Source: Zerene cesonia
Taxonomy: Eukaryota > Arthropoda > Insecta > Lepidoptera > Pieridae
Length of the DNA stretch: 64,000 bases
Assembly: GCF_012273895.1 (NCBI RefSeq)
Contig: NC_052112.1
Span: 1,178,001 to 1,242,000, forward strand
Direction of reading: 5' to 3'
In this document: piece by piece, positions 10,135 through 23,630 of the stretch
How the letters are laid out: each line of letters starts with the position of its first letter
How positions within the stretch are numbered: the first letter of the stretch is position 1
Position numbers and translations under genes: made by a program
The notes under the pieces: model-generated
Databases searched by the model: none
Seen by the model: the letters and a program-made list of their open reading frames with translations, nothing else
Told to the model about the DNA's origin: nothing

Positions 10135-13100
10135 TAATGATACTATTAATTTGAGACTTTAATTTATCAACTCGCTATCTGGCCGCGGTTTCACTCGCGT
10201 GAACTACAGAGTTTTGTACTAGTAAGTACATGGATTTTGAAATAAGTGTCAGTACGATTAAATATCGTATTTCTTTTCTACTATGGATTTTAGCAAAAAT
10301 CCTTCTTAGAAATTTTGGCCTTCCTTCTTAGAAATTTAGCTTATATTTAAAGACCTTATTAACAATGGAACCACCTTCAATTACATATTCGCGTATTATT
10401 AGTTTTTTTTATCCCCTAGTTACTTGTATGGATAGCAGTTTTTTTTTTAAACGAAACAAAGCCTTTATTTTGAACCTAATATAAGTCTACCACCACATAA
10501 AATTTTGTGATAATCTGCCCAGTGGTTATTACGAGATTGACACACATACACAATACAATAACTGACTATTATTTTGTGGTGCATAAAACGCCCATTTGCT
10601 TAGCAATTTTTCTTTTCGAAAATCAGTTAATGTATAAAAATTGTCTGGTTACTGTTCAAAACTATAAAACGATTTCAAAATGTAATGCATAAAGGATAAA
10701 GTAAATATAAGTTTGTAACGATTAAAATATAAAATCCGATACTTTTTTGTTTGCGTATAATTAAGCTTCTGTTCGAATCTATAAACCCTTGATTAAATAT
10801 AAGGGCAATTATGATTTTTTTTGACAAATTTTTCGTGTAGTGTCGTAGTAATTCAATAGTGATTTATTTTTAGTCAAATCAATAAAATTTTAGTAAATTG
10901 CTTATGCCCTGTACCAACAGAGCCGGCCAATACCATTGATTATATTATATGTATGTGTGCATGCGCCGTTTTAACTTGTAAATCTCACTAATAGAAAAAA
11001 ATAAATTCAAAAAACGTAATTTCAATATCACAATTAGGTATGACCAATGTCCATAGTCATAGCTTGTATGTGCCGTATTTAGTCTGTACGGTTAGATCTG
11101 GGGAGTGCGGAAATTCTGTATTTGTCTATGGAAGTTTGGAATTTGTATTTTGTACAGAAAGATTTGGCATTTGGTTTCAGTATCGTGTTGCATTGTGTTG
11201 TTTCTCCGGTTTGTGATTGATATTTCAATAGAAATATAACATAATGAAAAACGATCAATAGTAATTGGTTTGTCATATTTCTAAAGTTTATAAAATCATT
11301 ACATTAATGAAGTTTGCAGTGTATTTTTGTGATAACGACACAGCTGATAATTTGTTTGTGACTGGTTATGAATAATAATTTTTGGAAGTGAAATATCTTG
11401 TACAAATGAAAAGCACATATACATATTAAATCACTGGAATTTTACATTTGCTCTCTCTCAAGGGACCTGCGAATGTTGTGAACACGGTGAGTTATCATAT
11501 TATCTACATTAAATGTTAGTGAACTATCAGACAGGGGTCATTGTTCCTGACAAAACGCTTATGAACAATTGGTTTAATTGAAGTTAAGGGTAAAGTTGCA
11601 GTAAGATGCGTTCGATTATATCCGTGGTACTCTTCACGAAATTGCTTTATGGAGTTTTGCCAAGGCTTTCGTCACACACACCAAAATACTCCCGTCTCGA
11701 ATTTTGAATGGAACACGTAACGTACATGTTTACGTTGATTAGGACGTGATGTTTGATTATAACAAAAGCTTGATAGTACGATTATCAGTGATATTTAATA
11801 TCGATCGAGTTTGCTGGTATATGTTATTCTATGAAACGGCTTTTATTCTCCGAATAAGAATTTTAGAATAGCTACCTACCTATTTAAATATTCCACAACA
11901 ATGTTGTGAGTACACTACCAATACTAATAATTAAATCTTTATCAAATATAAGGTTTTTGCAAACCCACCGACACTTTTATTAAAATTTGTTTTCTTTAAT
12001 TTTTCCAATAGTATTTTTTTAAATAATTTTTTTATAAAGAGCAAATTTAAATTATGAAGCGAGTATAAAATTTTCGAATGTAGATACTTAAGTGGGCAGT
12101 AAATACAGTTAGAGTGACTAACACTTAATATCTAGGTTGCTTTACAATTAGCACATTGTGTTGGCTCCTTCGTAGGGTTTCTTTTGATAATGCTCTTTGT
12201 GTGAAGTATAATTTTGCATTTGACACTTGATAGTGTAAAAAAATTATTCAGTATAGATAATAAAATTGTATTAATAAGATAGAGACTATTTAAGAGGCTT
12301 TATTCCATATAATCTTAAATGCATATAGTTTAAAAAATCTGTAATTTTTTTTTTTTTTTCTTTATACTGAAAACGCGAAAGGACATTGTTTAGTTCTGGT
12401 GATCATATTAATAAAATAGATTAGCATGATTATTGTAATATTGCCGCTGATCCTTGATAAGTGTTTGAATTAAATCTGTACATGAATGCGGGTCAAAATC
12501 GAGTCTAAAGGAGTTGGTTACATACAAAAATACAAGCATATATTGAGTATAGTTGAGAAAGTGTTAAAAATAAAGAGTTATTTTAAATGCATTTTTTTAT
12601 TTGTATGTGGATAAAAGGTTTCTATAAGGCCATCTAGTAGCAAAAAACATTGTAAAACTTGAATAAGGACATTAAATAAGCTTAATTTTTTTTTTATTAA
12701 CATCCATCAATAGTATATATTATGTTCTACTGTCTGAGTATTAATACAGGAAAATAATTGCTGTGTTTCTATAAGCATGTAATTCCCTTCAAATGAAAAC
12801 CACAATTACAAAATATTATTATAATTTTTTTGTATTATTCACAAATATTGTAGAGGTGTATTAGAAGAGCAGGACCCAAATTACAATTAAAATTCCCAAC
12901 AGAAATAAGAAGAAACAATGTTATCATTGTTCTCTAGCAAACAATGCCTGATGTTTTATTTTTTTTAATTGATTCTAATGAGTACCCTTGTGGGATGTAG
13001 TGTTTTATTATGTAGAACCTTCATTCAATTTATTCAATCAGATTTTTCTTGTTGTACTCAATTTATAAGTCTGGGTTTGTATAACATACATTTTTATTTG

Positions 13101-14041
13101 TATAGAAAGCAATTGAAAGGATTTCAAAGTGTTTGAAGAACAGTGATTATTGTTATATATTTTTGCATAGTATCGTTTCATTAGGTAAACTTTTACAAGT
13201 ATTTGTGACTAGTCATTTAATAAAATCACCGATGATAATGTTAATACTTTATTAAAACTTGATAGTTTTTCTTTTAAAAGATATGTATTTACAATAAGAC
13301 AATTTTGCTTTTTTTTTGGTTCTGAGATATACATATTTTTTATTATTACATTTGATAGAAGTGAGTGATTTATTGAATTTTTGTTGTTGTATTTTATTTA
13401 AAAAGTAGCTTTGAACATTATTATTTAGAATATATGCATGGGAATAGTTGTTTATAAACTTGCATATACTCCGGTTTTCAGAATTCAAATCATCATAATA
13501 TTGAAATTGAATATAACATATTGAATACTAAGTGAGAGATTTTAGCCATTGAGATAATTTATGTTTAAAGAAACCTAGTTGAGTCACTAAGATTAAGTGG
13601 ATATTCAATAAAACGACTCACATATCTATAATGATTCAAACTTCCTATGTACAAAGTTTATTATCAAACAATATATTAGCAGCAGAGCCATGGGCGTAAA
13701 GAAGAGACAGACAGTAACCTTCACATTCATTATATTATAGTAGAGAATAGTAGTAGTATCATACAGTATTTTTCACTAAAACATCACTTAGGTGAGCTAA
13801 TTAAGATAACTCCATGAAAACCAGCTTAATTGGGAGGTCATTGACTCCTCACTGTGATAAAAAGGTTGACTCTATTACTGATACACGTTGAACAGGGAAT
13901 ATCTATTGTGGCAATTCATTAATTTTTTTTCTATAAAATCTGTTTTTTTTATTGTAGAAGTTTCTCTAAGACAAATACTGAATATTGTGTAAATGAAGTG
14001 TTTAATTATAATAATAATTAAATAAACTTTACATTTTTACA
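10135..14041. other. Gene-free AT-rich interval upstream of MVB12
   Basis: No open frame here resembles a conserved protein. A short Helitron-like remnant (GCCGCGGTTTCACTCGCG) sits near 10180-10215. An acceptor (TTTTTACAG) ends at 14041, suggesting that the MVB12 5' UTR is spliced and that an upstream non-coding exon lies in this stretch. One candidate donor is the GGTGAGTTATC near 11487, but this is a guess. Confidence 0.45.
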
Positions 14042-14161
14042 GGTGCTTCATCAACAAACGTAGCTAGCTGAATACTCCAGTCAGTCGTCAATACATGCCG
14101 GCAAGCCAGTAATTCGTGACGTGTGCCAGTGTTTAGTGTTCGTGTTACTATGTTGTGAAAG

Positions 14162-17100
14162 ATGTCGAAAGTGCTGTCGGCGCTCGGCGGGGCGCTCCCG
14201 GACGAGCGGCCCCTGCTCTCGCTGCAGATAGTCGAGACCGTGGCCAAGTGCCCCACCGGCTACTGGCCGGTGAGCCGCACGTACGATGAGGACGCCGACG
14301 CCGGTCTCCTGCGGCAGACTGGATTGTTTGGGAAGAAGCCGAGCCATTATATATGCTTGTCGAAGTCGGAGGGTGAGTTTGGTTGTTTTTTTTTTAATAT
14401 GTGATTACTTAAGAGGATGAGTTTATTGCTAGATAGCGACGTAACGTGATGTGTATTATTGAACTAGAATAATGTTTATGGTTTTGAAAAACATCCCTTG
14501 TTTAGTATGTGTCATTGATAAATTTTTTCTTAGCATCAGATCTTTATGAAATTTGCCAGAATTAATTAGTTATTATTATTACTCTTCACAAGATATTGAA
14601 TCTGTTTCGCTCAAGTTGTAGTGGTTTATTAAACCTTTAATATATAAGTACCCATACGTACGTATATACTTACGTATGTACTGACAGGTATAAATTTGCA
14701 TAAGTGACAGAAATTACAGAAAAAGTGCCTGTTCTGTTTGCCAAGTTTACTTTTGTAACAATAAAAACATGTAACTTAAGTAAATTACTTATTCGTAAAA
14801 TTTTAAATTGCGCGAATCGAACTCGCATCATTCTTATGACGACGCGAACGCCATCGACTCTTTCGTATTATTAGATCTCTTTAATATTATGTATTTTTTT
14901 TCCAAATTAGTATGATCTATTATATTGATAATAGATCACTTACAAGTACCTAATACTATTTTGTTTTGTAATAGAACAAAAGGTTCTAATGTTATTGTTT
15001 GCTTTTTTTTTCCAATACCAATTTGTACTCTCAGATGAAATGAATTGAATGTTCAATGACTATTATGAGAAATATTCATCTATTAGCGCTGCCTCCTAGG
15101 ATGATTAGTTTTCTTAGAATCGCATTGGTTACAGATATTTAATAAGAGTCGTGAAGACTCTTATATAATACCTACACACCTCAATATTCAGCGTAGCGAT
15201 CTGCGTCAGTTGGGATGTGATAATCTTAGAAGTAATGAAATATTAAGTGTCCTTATACGTCGTGTAAATATTGACCAATTTTAGTATAGTAGGTACTTCT
15301 TTATGCATCTAATCTGAAAGCTTTTGTGACGTGCGCGGCTCTAATGTGAAAAGTTTTAATGTATGTTGGAATTCCTAAATTGTTTGAAAACTGCAAACCG
15401 TTGTTATTATGGTAATCTCGTAGAACAAATTGTGATATTGTTTTGACGATATTCTGTATGCGAAGTCGAATGTAGTTTTTCTATATTGTGCCTAAAATTG
15501 CAACGATTCTTGTCATTTATGTAATGGTTTTAGGTGGTTATAGCCATAGATATACCTGCACTATATATTCTATGATTAAAACTCGTTTAAAATGAAACGC
15601 GTTTTCCCTTGTTAGAAATAGTCATTACTAAATAAATGCTTTTTTTACAACTAGTTCTTGTTTGTTTGAGTGAGAAACGCCCTAAAGTCGACTGACGACT
15701 CTGGCATTCCCCGTTGTGGCAAATTACTCGCTATTACACACTCGCTTCTGCGATACTGATGGAAAGACGAAATAAAAAAAGACCTGCACCCCCTCCTGAC
15801 CCAGAACTGGCAAGAGATGGTGGAGGATAGGATCAAATGGAGGCCTAGACGCACTTTGGGTCATAGCGCCACTCTAGTAAAGTACACACTCGCCTCGTAT
15901 TTTATACTTATTCCGTATTTTATACTTAAAACTATGTATATTCATCATTCATTCATTCATTCATGTCATTACTATGATAAAAACAAATCGACAAAAAACA
16001 GCTTTGTTGTGAAAATAGTACTTAATATAATAGGGAAAACGCAAAACTTACGATAAACGAGTTTTAACGATAACATATATATAATAAATCGACTTACTAC
16101 TTAGTATACCAAGATCTAATGTATATTGCATACGTATGTGTCATGAATATTAAATAGCTGACTGAAAGATGGATAGTAAGACGACCTCTCCACAAATTTG
16201 ACTATATTTTACACTTGCCACAGAATCACAGTTCCAATTGGTGAGTAAAAGCCAATTATTTGTTTAATTATCATAAATCTCACTTTGGGAACCGTTTATA
16301 TCCGACCCTCCCACTGTGTGATGGTTGGTGGATAAGATGATGGGATTTCTCTAATTTCTTATGTTTTTTTTTTGTACGTTCAGGTCCTTTGAAAAAGGTC
16401 TATAAATATCTAGATACATCAACATATTCATAATTGTAGTTACAAAATTACGCACTCGCTGCTGATGCCTATATTTAATTTACATTACGCAAGTGAATAA
16501 AAATTGTTTACTACGTAACCGATGAAATGGGTTATTTTTGTTTGTTTTACGACTCGTTCAAGTATTGAGTTTAATGTAGGCGCCTGAAAGATTTACGCGC
16601 ATTGTATCGGTATTACATTATGTGTACTATGTATTATTCAGTAATTTACGATTGATTCAGTACTAAAGTTTTGTCAGTTTAATGGTTATGTTGCCTATAG
16701 ACTTTAATGCGTGTAAAAATAGATCTTTTGTATATATATTATAGGCGAAGGAGCAAGGACTATTGTGACGCGCTGAAGTGGCAAATATCGCATCCGGTAC
16801 CAATAAATCCACCTTTGCATGAATAGCTGTCGTACGTAAAGCATAAGCGTGTCCGTTATAAGTGAATTTCCTTATCAAACAGCATTTATGCTCTTATATT
16901 GTGGTATTTCCCCAAACGCATCCTCGTTTTCCTTTGTTTTGTGGAAGGCGAGCGAAGCTAACACTGTATGGTGTCAATATACTCCGAAATTTGTGTAAAA
17001 TTTTGGTAGAAATTGAAAAATAACACTCTAAATAATATTCCGCGATGCCTAAGAGTATTAATTAAATAGTTAATATTCTGTATACCAATAATTTATATAC

Positions 17101-20100
17101 AATCCGAAGTGATCGTCAAAGCCTAAGTATTAAGTTAATTACGTATGTGAAAACAATTTACCAAGTGGAGCTTGTAAGTTAATAAACTTACAAGTAATTT
17201 AAGACTAATGTAGTCTGCTTAGAAGCGAATCTAGCAAACGAAAGCTGCTTAGGAAACCATATAGGTATTTGATTAGTCTAATTTGTGTGTAAACCGTCAG
17301 CTGAGCGGGCTCTGCTTTCATCGGCCTAAACTCTAGTGGATTATTACGTTATTACGTCGCGTCGTGGGAACATATTAGTGACAATGCACTTATGCAATTT
17401 GTAGCTGTTATATTTTAAACAGAGTCGAGTTTACGTCATATCATCATCGTCAGTACATACTTGTTCTCACTGCAGGACATGAGGGTTTAGGTTATAATCC
17501 ACTACGCTGGCTGGACAAGTGCGGGTTAGCTGATGTCACATGTCGTCGAAATTCTGATTCTTCCGGTTCACATGCTGGTTTCCTGACGATGTTTTTTTCT
17601 CACAGTTTCCAGCAGTGGTGATGTATATCATGGGCAGATAAATTAGTAAATAAATTTATTTCCTGCACGCTCGACTGGTCTGGAACCCTCGACTTTTTGA
17701 TTTAAGTAATATTTAAATATTAGTTTGGACCAATTTAATGTTTGTTGCCTATAGCACTCAGGGATGTACGTGACATAGTGATCGGTGAAAGATATTTTTA
17801 TACAAAAGTTTAATCTTTATAATATTAGTGTAGATTTGCGTCGTAATTAGTTTAAACGAGTGTGCTTTTTTAAAAAATTATCTAACATAAAAATAGTTTA
17901 AAAGTATATTTTTTACGTAAGTATTTAGCTCTATTGAATGATTCATGTTTTTTATTGTTATATCGTGATTTTTGTGAACTCGAGGGGCTTGTGGAGGACG
18001 TTGCTAATTTAGTTATCGATCATCTCAGTTAACGAGTCTAGAGTCTAGATGCCCGCTTTCCTTTGTATCCTAAATGTATGACAAATTTATTAAGATAAAT
18101 TATAATCATTTCCTCGATCTTGAAACGTATTCTAAGAAAATTTTATGGAATTGATACTTGTCGAAATAGGCGAATAAATCAATTCATTAAAAAAGATGTT
18201 AACCTTGGTAGGTTTTGGCGCGAACTAGATTTTTTGTGGTAGTTAAATATCCAAATTAAATATTTTACTTTTCCTTGAACTTGAATAAGAAAATTATTGG
18301 GATAAGATTAAAACTGTATATGAGAATTTTAAACGAAAAAGTTTGTATTGCTATATATACGTATATCCTATGTCCTTTCTTGGGTCTTAATCTATCTCTG
18401 TACCCAATTTCATCTAAATCGACCTAGTTTCTGAGATTTAAACAAATAAAATAACTCTTCAACTTTATATAAATTAGTACAGATAAACTTTTAATACAGA
18501 TATCTATATACTTGTCTCGTATTTATAGAAGTTTGAAAATATGAAACATGGATGGAATGAACTCAAACAAAAAAAAAATAAAACAATACTTTAGTATTTT
18601 CTTGTGTTTGGTTTTACGCGAGTATTATACATTTAGAAATTAAAAACTTTTCAACGGATTTTAAACGCGATTTATTCATTATATTATTAACCTAATATAA
18701 TATAATATAATGAATAAATCGCGTTTAAAATCCGTTGAAAAGTTTTTAATTTCTAAAAAACAATACTTTACTAACATTAATAACACATTACTCTGCTTTT
18801 TACTAATAGATAAAAAATTTATAAAAAAGACAAAAAGAAACCACTCGGGAGTTCGTGAAAGTTGATGTTATCATACTTAATGGCTGAGTGGGTATGAAAT
18901 TTCGCATATACAAATCGAAGCATTTAAGTTTTTTATATCTTATCTCGTTAGCGATACTGCATAAAACAATATACATTACACAGACGTCATTTTAACTGGA
19001 AAATAGCTGTAACTAACTGAGCTAGTTACCAATTTTACACTAAATAAATTCATTACTGTGATCAATCAATGGATGGAGATAGTGCTCACCGGATCGCTGA
19101 CCGTGGCGGCCTTCGGTGGTCAACATTTTAATTTATGTTTTATTGGTTTGCACTTTGCTGTTTAATACTATCCAACTAGATGATAGATGTTCTGTGGATT
19201 TCTAAGAGGCTATGATTTGCGTTTTATAAGAATGTAACATGACACTTTAAGATTCCATCTGTAATAATGAATTGAGCAAAAACCACTTCTCGAGCTGTAG
19301 AGCGCGCTTGACATAACTTGAGTGAATCAAGGGTATGTAAGCTTTTGTGACCTCCTTGCGTCCGAACTTTTATCTTAGCACCTTTTATTCAGTATTCAAT
19401 AAGGAAACTTAGCCTATAATGGTTCAATTTATTGAACTCTATAATTCCTTTTTCTCACATAGACCACATATGTATGCGTGTTAATAGTGTTTATCGTCCG
19501 ATATATATTATAAAATTGGTCCACTTTTATTTAAGGTCAAGTAAAAGTTTACTTTCTCTACCATATTTATGTGCACGGCCTTTAACCAACACAAAGGTAT
19601 AGAATTATGTCCTGTGCACGGCACGATCTAAATCAAATAGTTATACTTATTTAGCATTTCATCTGCAGCTTAGCTTTCGATGTAAATATGAAACTTAGAA
19701 TGTAAAATGGACATAATTTGCAAAAAGCAACGAGTTGTTGAATCGTATGTGTACCAAATACTGTCTAAAGCGATGGTAAATATCATTCTATGTACAATGA
19801 CGGTTAAAAAATATGAGTTCCCGTAAATCAAATGTCCATCTATCTGCCCAGGCGTACCCGGCTACGTAATGGACGGCGTGGTGGTGCTGGGCGAGCGCGA
19901 AGCGACCCCGGCCGGGTACAGCGTGGCGGGGCGCGCGGGCAAGCGGCGGCTGTGCACGCGCGTGTCGCGGGCGGGCAGCGCGCCCGCGTCGCCCGCGCCG
20001 CACGCCGCGCCGCCCGTCACTGACGTCATCGTGTGCTCGCGCATGCGCACCGCGCCGCAGGGCTTCCTGCTCGCTGGGTGAGTTTGGTTGTTGCGGGTGA

Positions 20101-23100
20101 TTGGACTTGGAAATGGGGAAAAACATTACTATAATCTTGGGAAAAAGGGAAAGTTTTAGGACTAATCTTCAATTTGTTATGCACAATGGATGATGTATTT
20201 CGTCCCTAGGGAAAAGTTAGATATCAAAATGTAAAACAGATATTCTCTTTATTCATCTCCAGGAAAAAAACTCTATTTCTGATTGGACGAGGATGTTTAT
20301 TAAGTTACGTGATTAACAAGAGGCCGGACATATCATTTACAGACGATAAAATTATTCAATTAATTTTTTTGTGCTCTCGTTGGCATCGATGTGCTTTGAA
20401 ATTGGACCTTAGCTTAGATAAATTAGATCGCGCAATGAAAAAGAGTTCATCACAAAATAATTCCACGATTCATTATGGACTTTTTTGCGTTCTTTTTATT
20501 TTTAGAAGTTCACGTTTCAATGTGACAATGTCTGTTCTTAATTTTCTATATGATTTTCCTTTTGCACAGCGATAGTTGCCAGATGTTTTATAGATAACTA
20601 GATATCGAAATAACTTCCTAGTCGGTAAGCGAGACCCCCTAGTCCCCCAGTAATTTAATATCAAACGATCACGTTACACGTCACTCGTTGCCATGACAAC
20701 CGCTGCTATCGGTTGCTCACAGTTGCCTGTGAGACAAAAACATTTATTTAGTTATGTCAATTGTTATTGTTTTAATATATTGATTACACGTTTCCATCAT
20801 AAAAAATATATATTTCGCCAAGCCTAACCTAACTATATATACTGTCTCCTAAAAAGCTCTGTATCTTAAGAGCCATATAGTAAAACGATAATAAAGCAGT
20901 AGAATAGAGAAGTTTCAACGATTGTTCTTCCCCATTAATGTTCATACTATCGTCAATATTGTAAAATGAAACATGGCATTTACATAATAATATTTTCCCA
21001 ACGTGACACTGGCAAAATTGTGCAAAAACATAATTGCCATTCAGCAAAAAATTGAATTGAATAATAATATTAATAGAACAATAAAATAACATTGTAATAG
21101 AACACGAGAGAAACGATGTTCATAAACACTTTATTTTGTATAATATGTATTTGTATATTATCAAAAAAGCTTTTTTTACAATTGCGTGTTGCATTTTGAT
21201 TCCTTCAAATAGACTTTCGCTATAACCGTTACAAAAAATAGCTTTATTTTTATTCTCGCTCCTTTTTTTTCTACCTCTACGGTGAGAAGAAAGTTTTTTT
21301 TTTTTAATTTGTTTTCACCAAAAAGGATATATATATACATATATATGTTGCTTAAAAAAAATAACAAAAATTGACATTGTAAGAATAAAAAAAAAAAAAT
21401 TGCGAATGTTTTTCAAATCGAATAACTTGCAGGGAAATAAACGGCAAAGTGGTCTGCTACAAAGTGAGCGGCGGCAGCGGCGAGACGTCGCCCACGCACC
21501 ACACGGAGTACGAGAACGTCATATCCAATATCACACCTGAAGCTAACAGGAGGTGACTAGCTTTTTGTGATTGATTGATTTTTTTGGTTTTTAATGTGTT
21601 TTTCATTTAGAAATTAAAAACTCGCTGTAAAGTGTCGGGTTAGTAATATAATGAATAAATCGCGTTTAAATCCGTTAAAAGTTTTTAATTTCTAGATGTA
21701 TATATAACACTCGCGTAAAATCAAACACAAGAAAATACTGTGTTTTTCATGTTTTTTTATTGTATTCTTCACACATATTAATATTTGATATGTGAAAGTT
21801 TGTAAGGATGTATGTGTGTTTGTTTGTTGCTCTTTCACGCAAAAACTACTGAACCGATTGCAATGAAGTTTGGTACGTAGATAGCTGGACAACTGGAATA
21901 ACATATAGGAAACTTTTTATCCCGATATTTCTACGGGAGTGAAACCGCGGGGCGCAGCTAGTATTTACATATATGTTAATACGTAACAAGCAGTACATAT
22001 AGTACTCCTATGGTATGGCCTATAGTACTGAGATGACGTTTATAACCAACGGTGAAGGAATTTTTTAAATCGGTCCAAAAGTTCCTGAGATTAGCGCATT
22101 CAAACAAACAAGCTTCGGTATTTTTTATGACTTTAATATTTTCCTTGTTTTTATATAATAACGTAGATATGACGAAAGTATGTTTCGTGGCGATACGTAT
22201 AGTGTGATGTTCCAGTTTATTAAAATTAAAATGACTTTCGGCTAGCAAGTTAATTCCTAACACAATATCTGTTCCGAATTTTACAATAAATGATGTATAA
22301 CTCTGCTAACTTGTTCACGTAAATTAATTACTGTGTAGTAAATGTGTTTTTAAATGTTCAAAATAACACGGAATAGAGTTGGTGTATTTTGGTCCTTCGA
22401 ACTGGTTTTATCTTCAAATGTACGTAGTTTTAGTATATGATACAAGCGACGATGATTTCCTTTATGTGTCTTTATTATTATTTATTGTTATTATTTGCAG
22501 CGCCGTCTCGACTAAATTCAAACATTTCAAATTGCTATGGCACGGATGCTCTGGGTACTGTGTAGAGTTGTGTGACTTGTGTGATACTAATGTAATAACA
22601 TTAAATTTCGACCAAAAAACGTCGAAACATGGCTTATTAATTGTTGATGCTTCAACTGCCAATTACATAACATAATATATCGTAATATTCATATTTTTAT
22701 CCTTACTCTATTTTTACCAGTGTGTTTTGGTTTAAATCAAATATATTTAGTTTTGTCATTTCACTTTAGTCGCGAAAAAGACTCATTACAAATTAAAAAC
22801 AATTTTTTTTTTGTTTGTTTGAAGTGATTTTGAAGTATACATAAATGAATCAACATCGCATCCCAGTATACCACTAGAATGTTCCATTTCAGATTGAGGC
22901 CGGTTCCCGAAAGGCCACCGAAGCTGTCCCCGCTCGTGAGCGAGCTGAACAATTTGAACCTCAAGTCGCCCACCGCTTACCCCAAGATCGAGGAGTTCAC
23001 GACCGACCATGATTACGAAGCCCTGAGCCCCTCGTATAATATCAAGCCGGCGAGGCCTGCGCCCCGTCCGCCGAAGTCCCCAGTCCCTTGCCTCGTGGGG

Positions 23101-23630
23101 AGCCCCGCCCTCAATTCACCCCATTCCCCGCACTCCCCCCACGGGAGGAAGAAAGGCCCCGCCCCGTTGCCGCGCGTGGCCAACTACCAGACCCTCGGGG
23201 GTTATAACGGCCTCGAGGGAGTGCCCTTTGTGCTGAACTCCAAGTTGAGAGGCCTGCCCAGTGATGCTTTGGTGAGTTATGATTAGGAGATTTCTTATTT
23301 GGTGATAGTGTTTTGGGTACTAATGAATTTGAATTGGCAAAGAAAATCGTGGGTGGCGGATTGAAAGGAAGCCATGTGTCGCCACGGTGCGGCGAAATAA
23401 GCGTGTTCGAATCCCGCCTCTAGAATTTTTCTAATGTTTTTTTTTTATTTCAATTGAAATAGAGATTTCAATTTTGCTAGGTTACAAGTGTTTTACAAGT
23501 AATTCCTCTGATAAAGTATCGTGAGATTTTTTTCTAATTTCAGGGTCAAATACCGATAATCAAGAAAAGGTCGCGCTTCGACCTCGACAGAGATTACGCA
23601 TACACCTTCACAGTTGAGCGGCAGACGTGA
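14162..23630 (+). CDS. Mvb12: MVB12, ESCRT-I complex subunit (MABP + UMA domains)
   Basis: Five coding exons: 14162-14372, 19852-20077, 21433-21552, 22893-23271, 23544-23630. They give 340 aa (human MVB12A/B 273/319 aa), with phases consistent. MVB12 is the fourth ESCRT-I subunit, with Tsg101, Vps28 and Vps37, acting on endosomes in cargo sorting to multivesicular bodies. Seen: an N-terminal MABP-type half (residues about 15-165) with CPTGYWPVSRTYDEDADAGL, GLFGKKPSHYICLSK, RRLCTRV and TDVIVCSRMRTAPQGFLLAG-EINGKVVCYKV. A Pro/Ser-rich linker with PERPPK, PRPPKSP and SPHSPHSPH follows. The C-terminal UMA signature has LEGVPFVLNSKLRG at about 292-305 and DYAYTFTVERQT at the end. Exon 2 is markedly GC-rich against its AT-rich introns. 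Intron 1 is about 5.5 kb and carries a SINE and a perfect inverted repeat. Confidence 0.92.
14800..14870 (-). mobile_element. tRNA-derived SINE head, degenerate
   Basis: Read on the minus strand the segment contains a box-B-like GAGTTCGATTCGCGC after TCGATGGCGTTCGCGTCG. This resembles the 5' head of a tRNA-derived SINE; no body could be matched. Confidence 0.4.
17440..17720 (-). mobile_element. tRNA-derived SINE (family A), 5'-truncated body
   Basis: On the minus strand the order is: a decayed box-B region, CGAGCGTGCAGGAAATAAAT, CTGCCCATGATATACATCACC, TTTCGACGACATGTGACATC, and a tail with AACCCGCACTTGTCCAGCCA and TAAACCCTCATGTCCTGCAG. This is the body plan I know from a tRNA-derived SINE of butterflies (Metulj type). 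The name is from memory and unverified. The tRNA head of the same family is at 26050-26130. It lies in MVB12 intron 1. Confidence 0.65.
18360..18482 (-). mobile_element. Helitron-like fragment
   Basis: The minus-strand reading contains the phrases for 'CTGTACTAATTTATATAAAG' and 'TTGTTTAAATCTCAGAAAC', a diverged version of the 5' half of the element at 7846-8003. The 3' end is missing. Confidence 0.4.
18632..18757. repeat. Perfect 55-bp inverted repeat
   Basis: Bases 18632-18686 are the exact reverse complement of 18703-18757, with a 16-base AT-only-like spacer. The arm ends are TTTAGAAATTAAAAACTTTT. A diverged relative at 21606-21700 keeps one arm well and the other only at its tip, and shares the flank ACTCGCGTAAAATCAAACAC in opposite orientation. 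This indicates a repeat family with terminal inverted repeats (MITE-like). Confidence 0.85.
21606..21760. repeat. Relative of the 18632 inverted-repeat family, diverged
   Basis: TTTAGAAATTAAAAACT on the left and AGTTTTTAATTTCTAGA on the right bound a shortened copy of the 18632-18757 palindrome. The following ACTCGCGTAAAATCAAACAC matches, inverted, the left flank of that copy (18590-18630). It lies in MVB12 intron 3. Confidence 0.65.
21770..21961 (+). mobile_element. Helitron-like element, CTAG end
   Basis: Contains GCAAAAACTACTGAACCGAT, GATAGCTGGACAACTGGAAT and TATCCCGATATTTCTACGGG, and ends GTGAAACCGCGGGGCGCAGCTAG followed by T. The GC-rich end can form the small 3' hairpin seen in the related copies. 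Sisters: 34503, 49487, 52352, 53797 and 59120. Confidence 0.65.
22030..22130 (-). mobile_element. Helitron-like fragment
   Basis: The minus-strand reading holds GTTTGTTTGAATGCGCTAAT and TCAGGAACTTTTGGACCGAT, an internal piece of the 7846-type element with both ends lost. It lies in MVB12 intron 3. Confidence 0.5.
23345..23435 (+). repeat. Decayed tRNA-like repeat
   Basis: A box-B-like GTTCGAATCCCGCCTC is preceded by GTGGGTGGCGGATTGAAAGG. Its position and ending resemble the tRNA-like units at 1450 and 1577, but the rest is decayed. It lies in the last intron of MVB12. Confidence 0.4.

Noticed and set aside
15780..15900. Possible LINE reverse transcriptase C-terminal piece (WQEMVEDRIKW)
   Set aside because: Only about a dozen residues resemble the end of LINE ORF2, and the surrounding frames are broken. 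Too little to call.
19788..20126. Antisense and shifted frames across MVB12 exon 2
   Set aside because: The GC-rich exon leaves several frames open by chance. The frame joined in phase with exons 1 and 3 and matching MVB12 is the real one.
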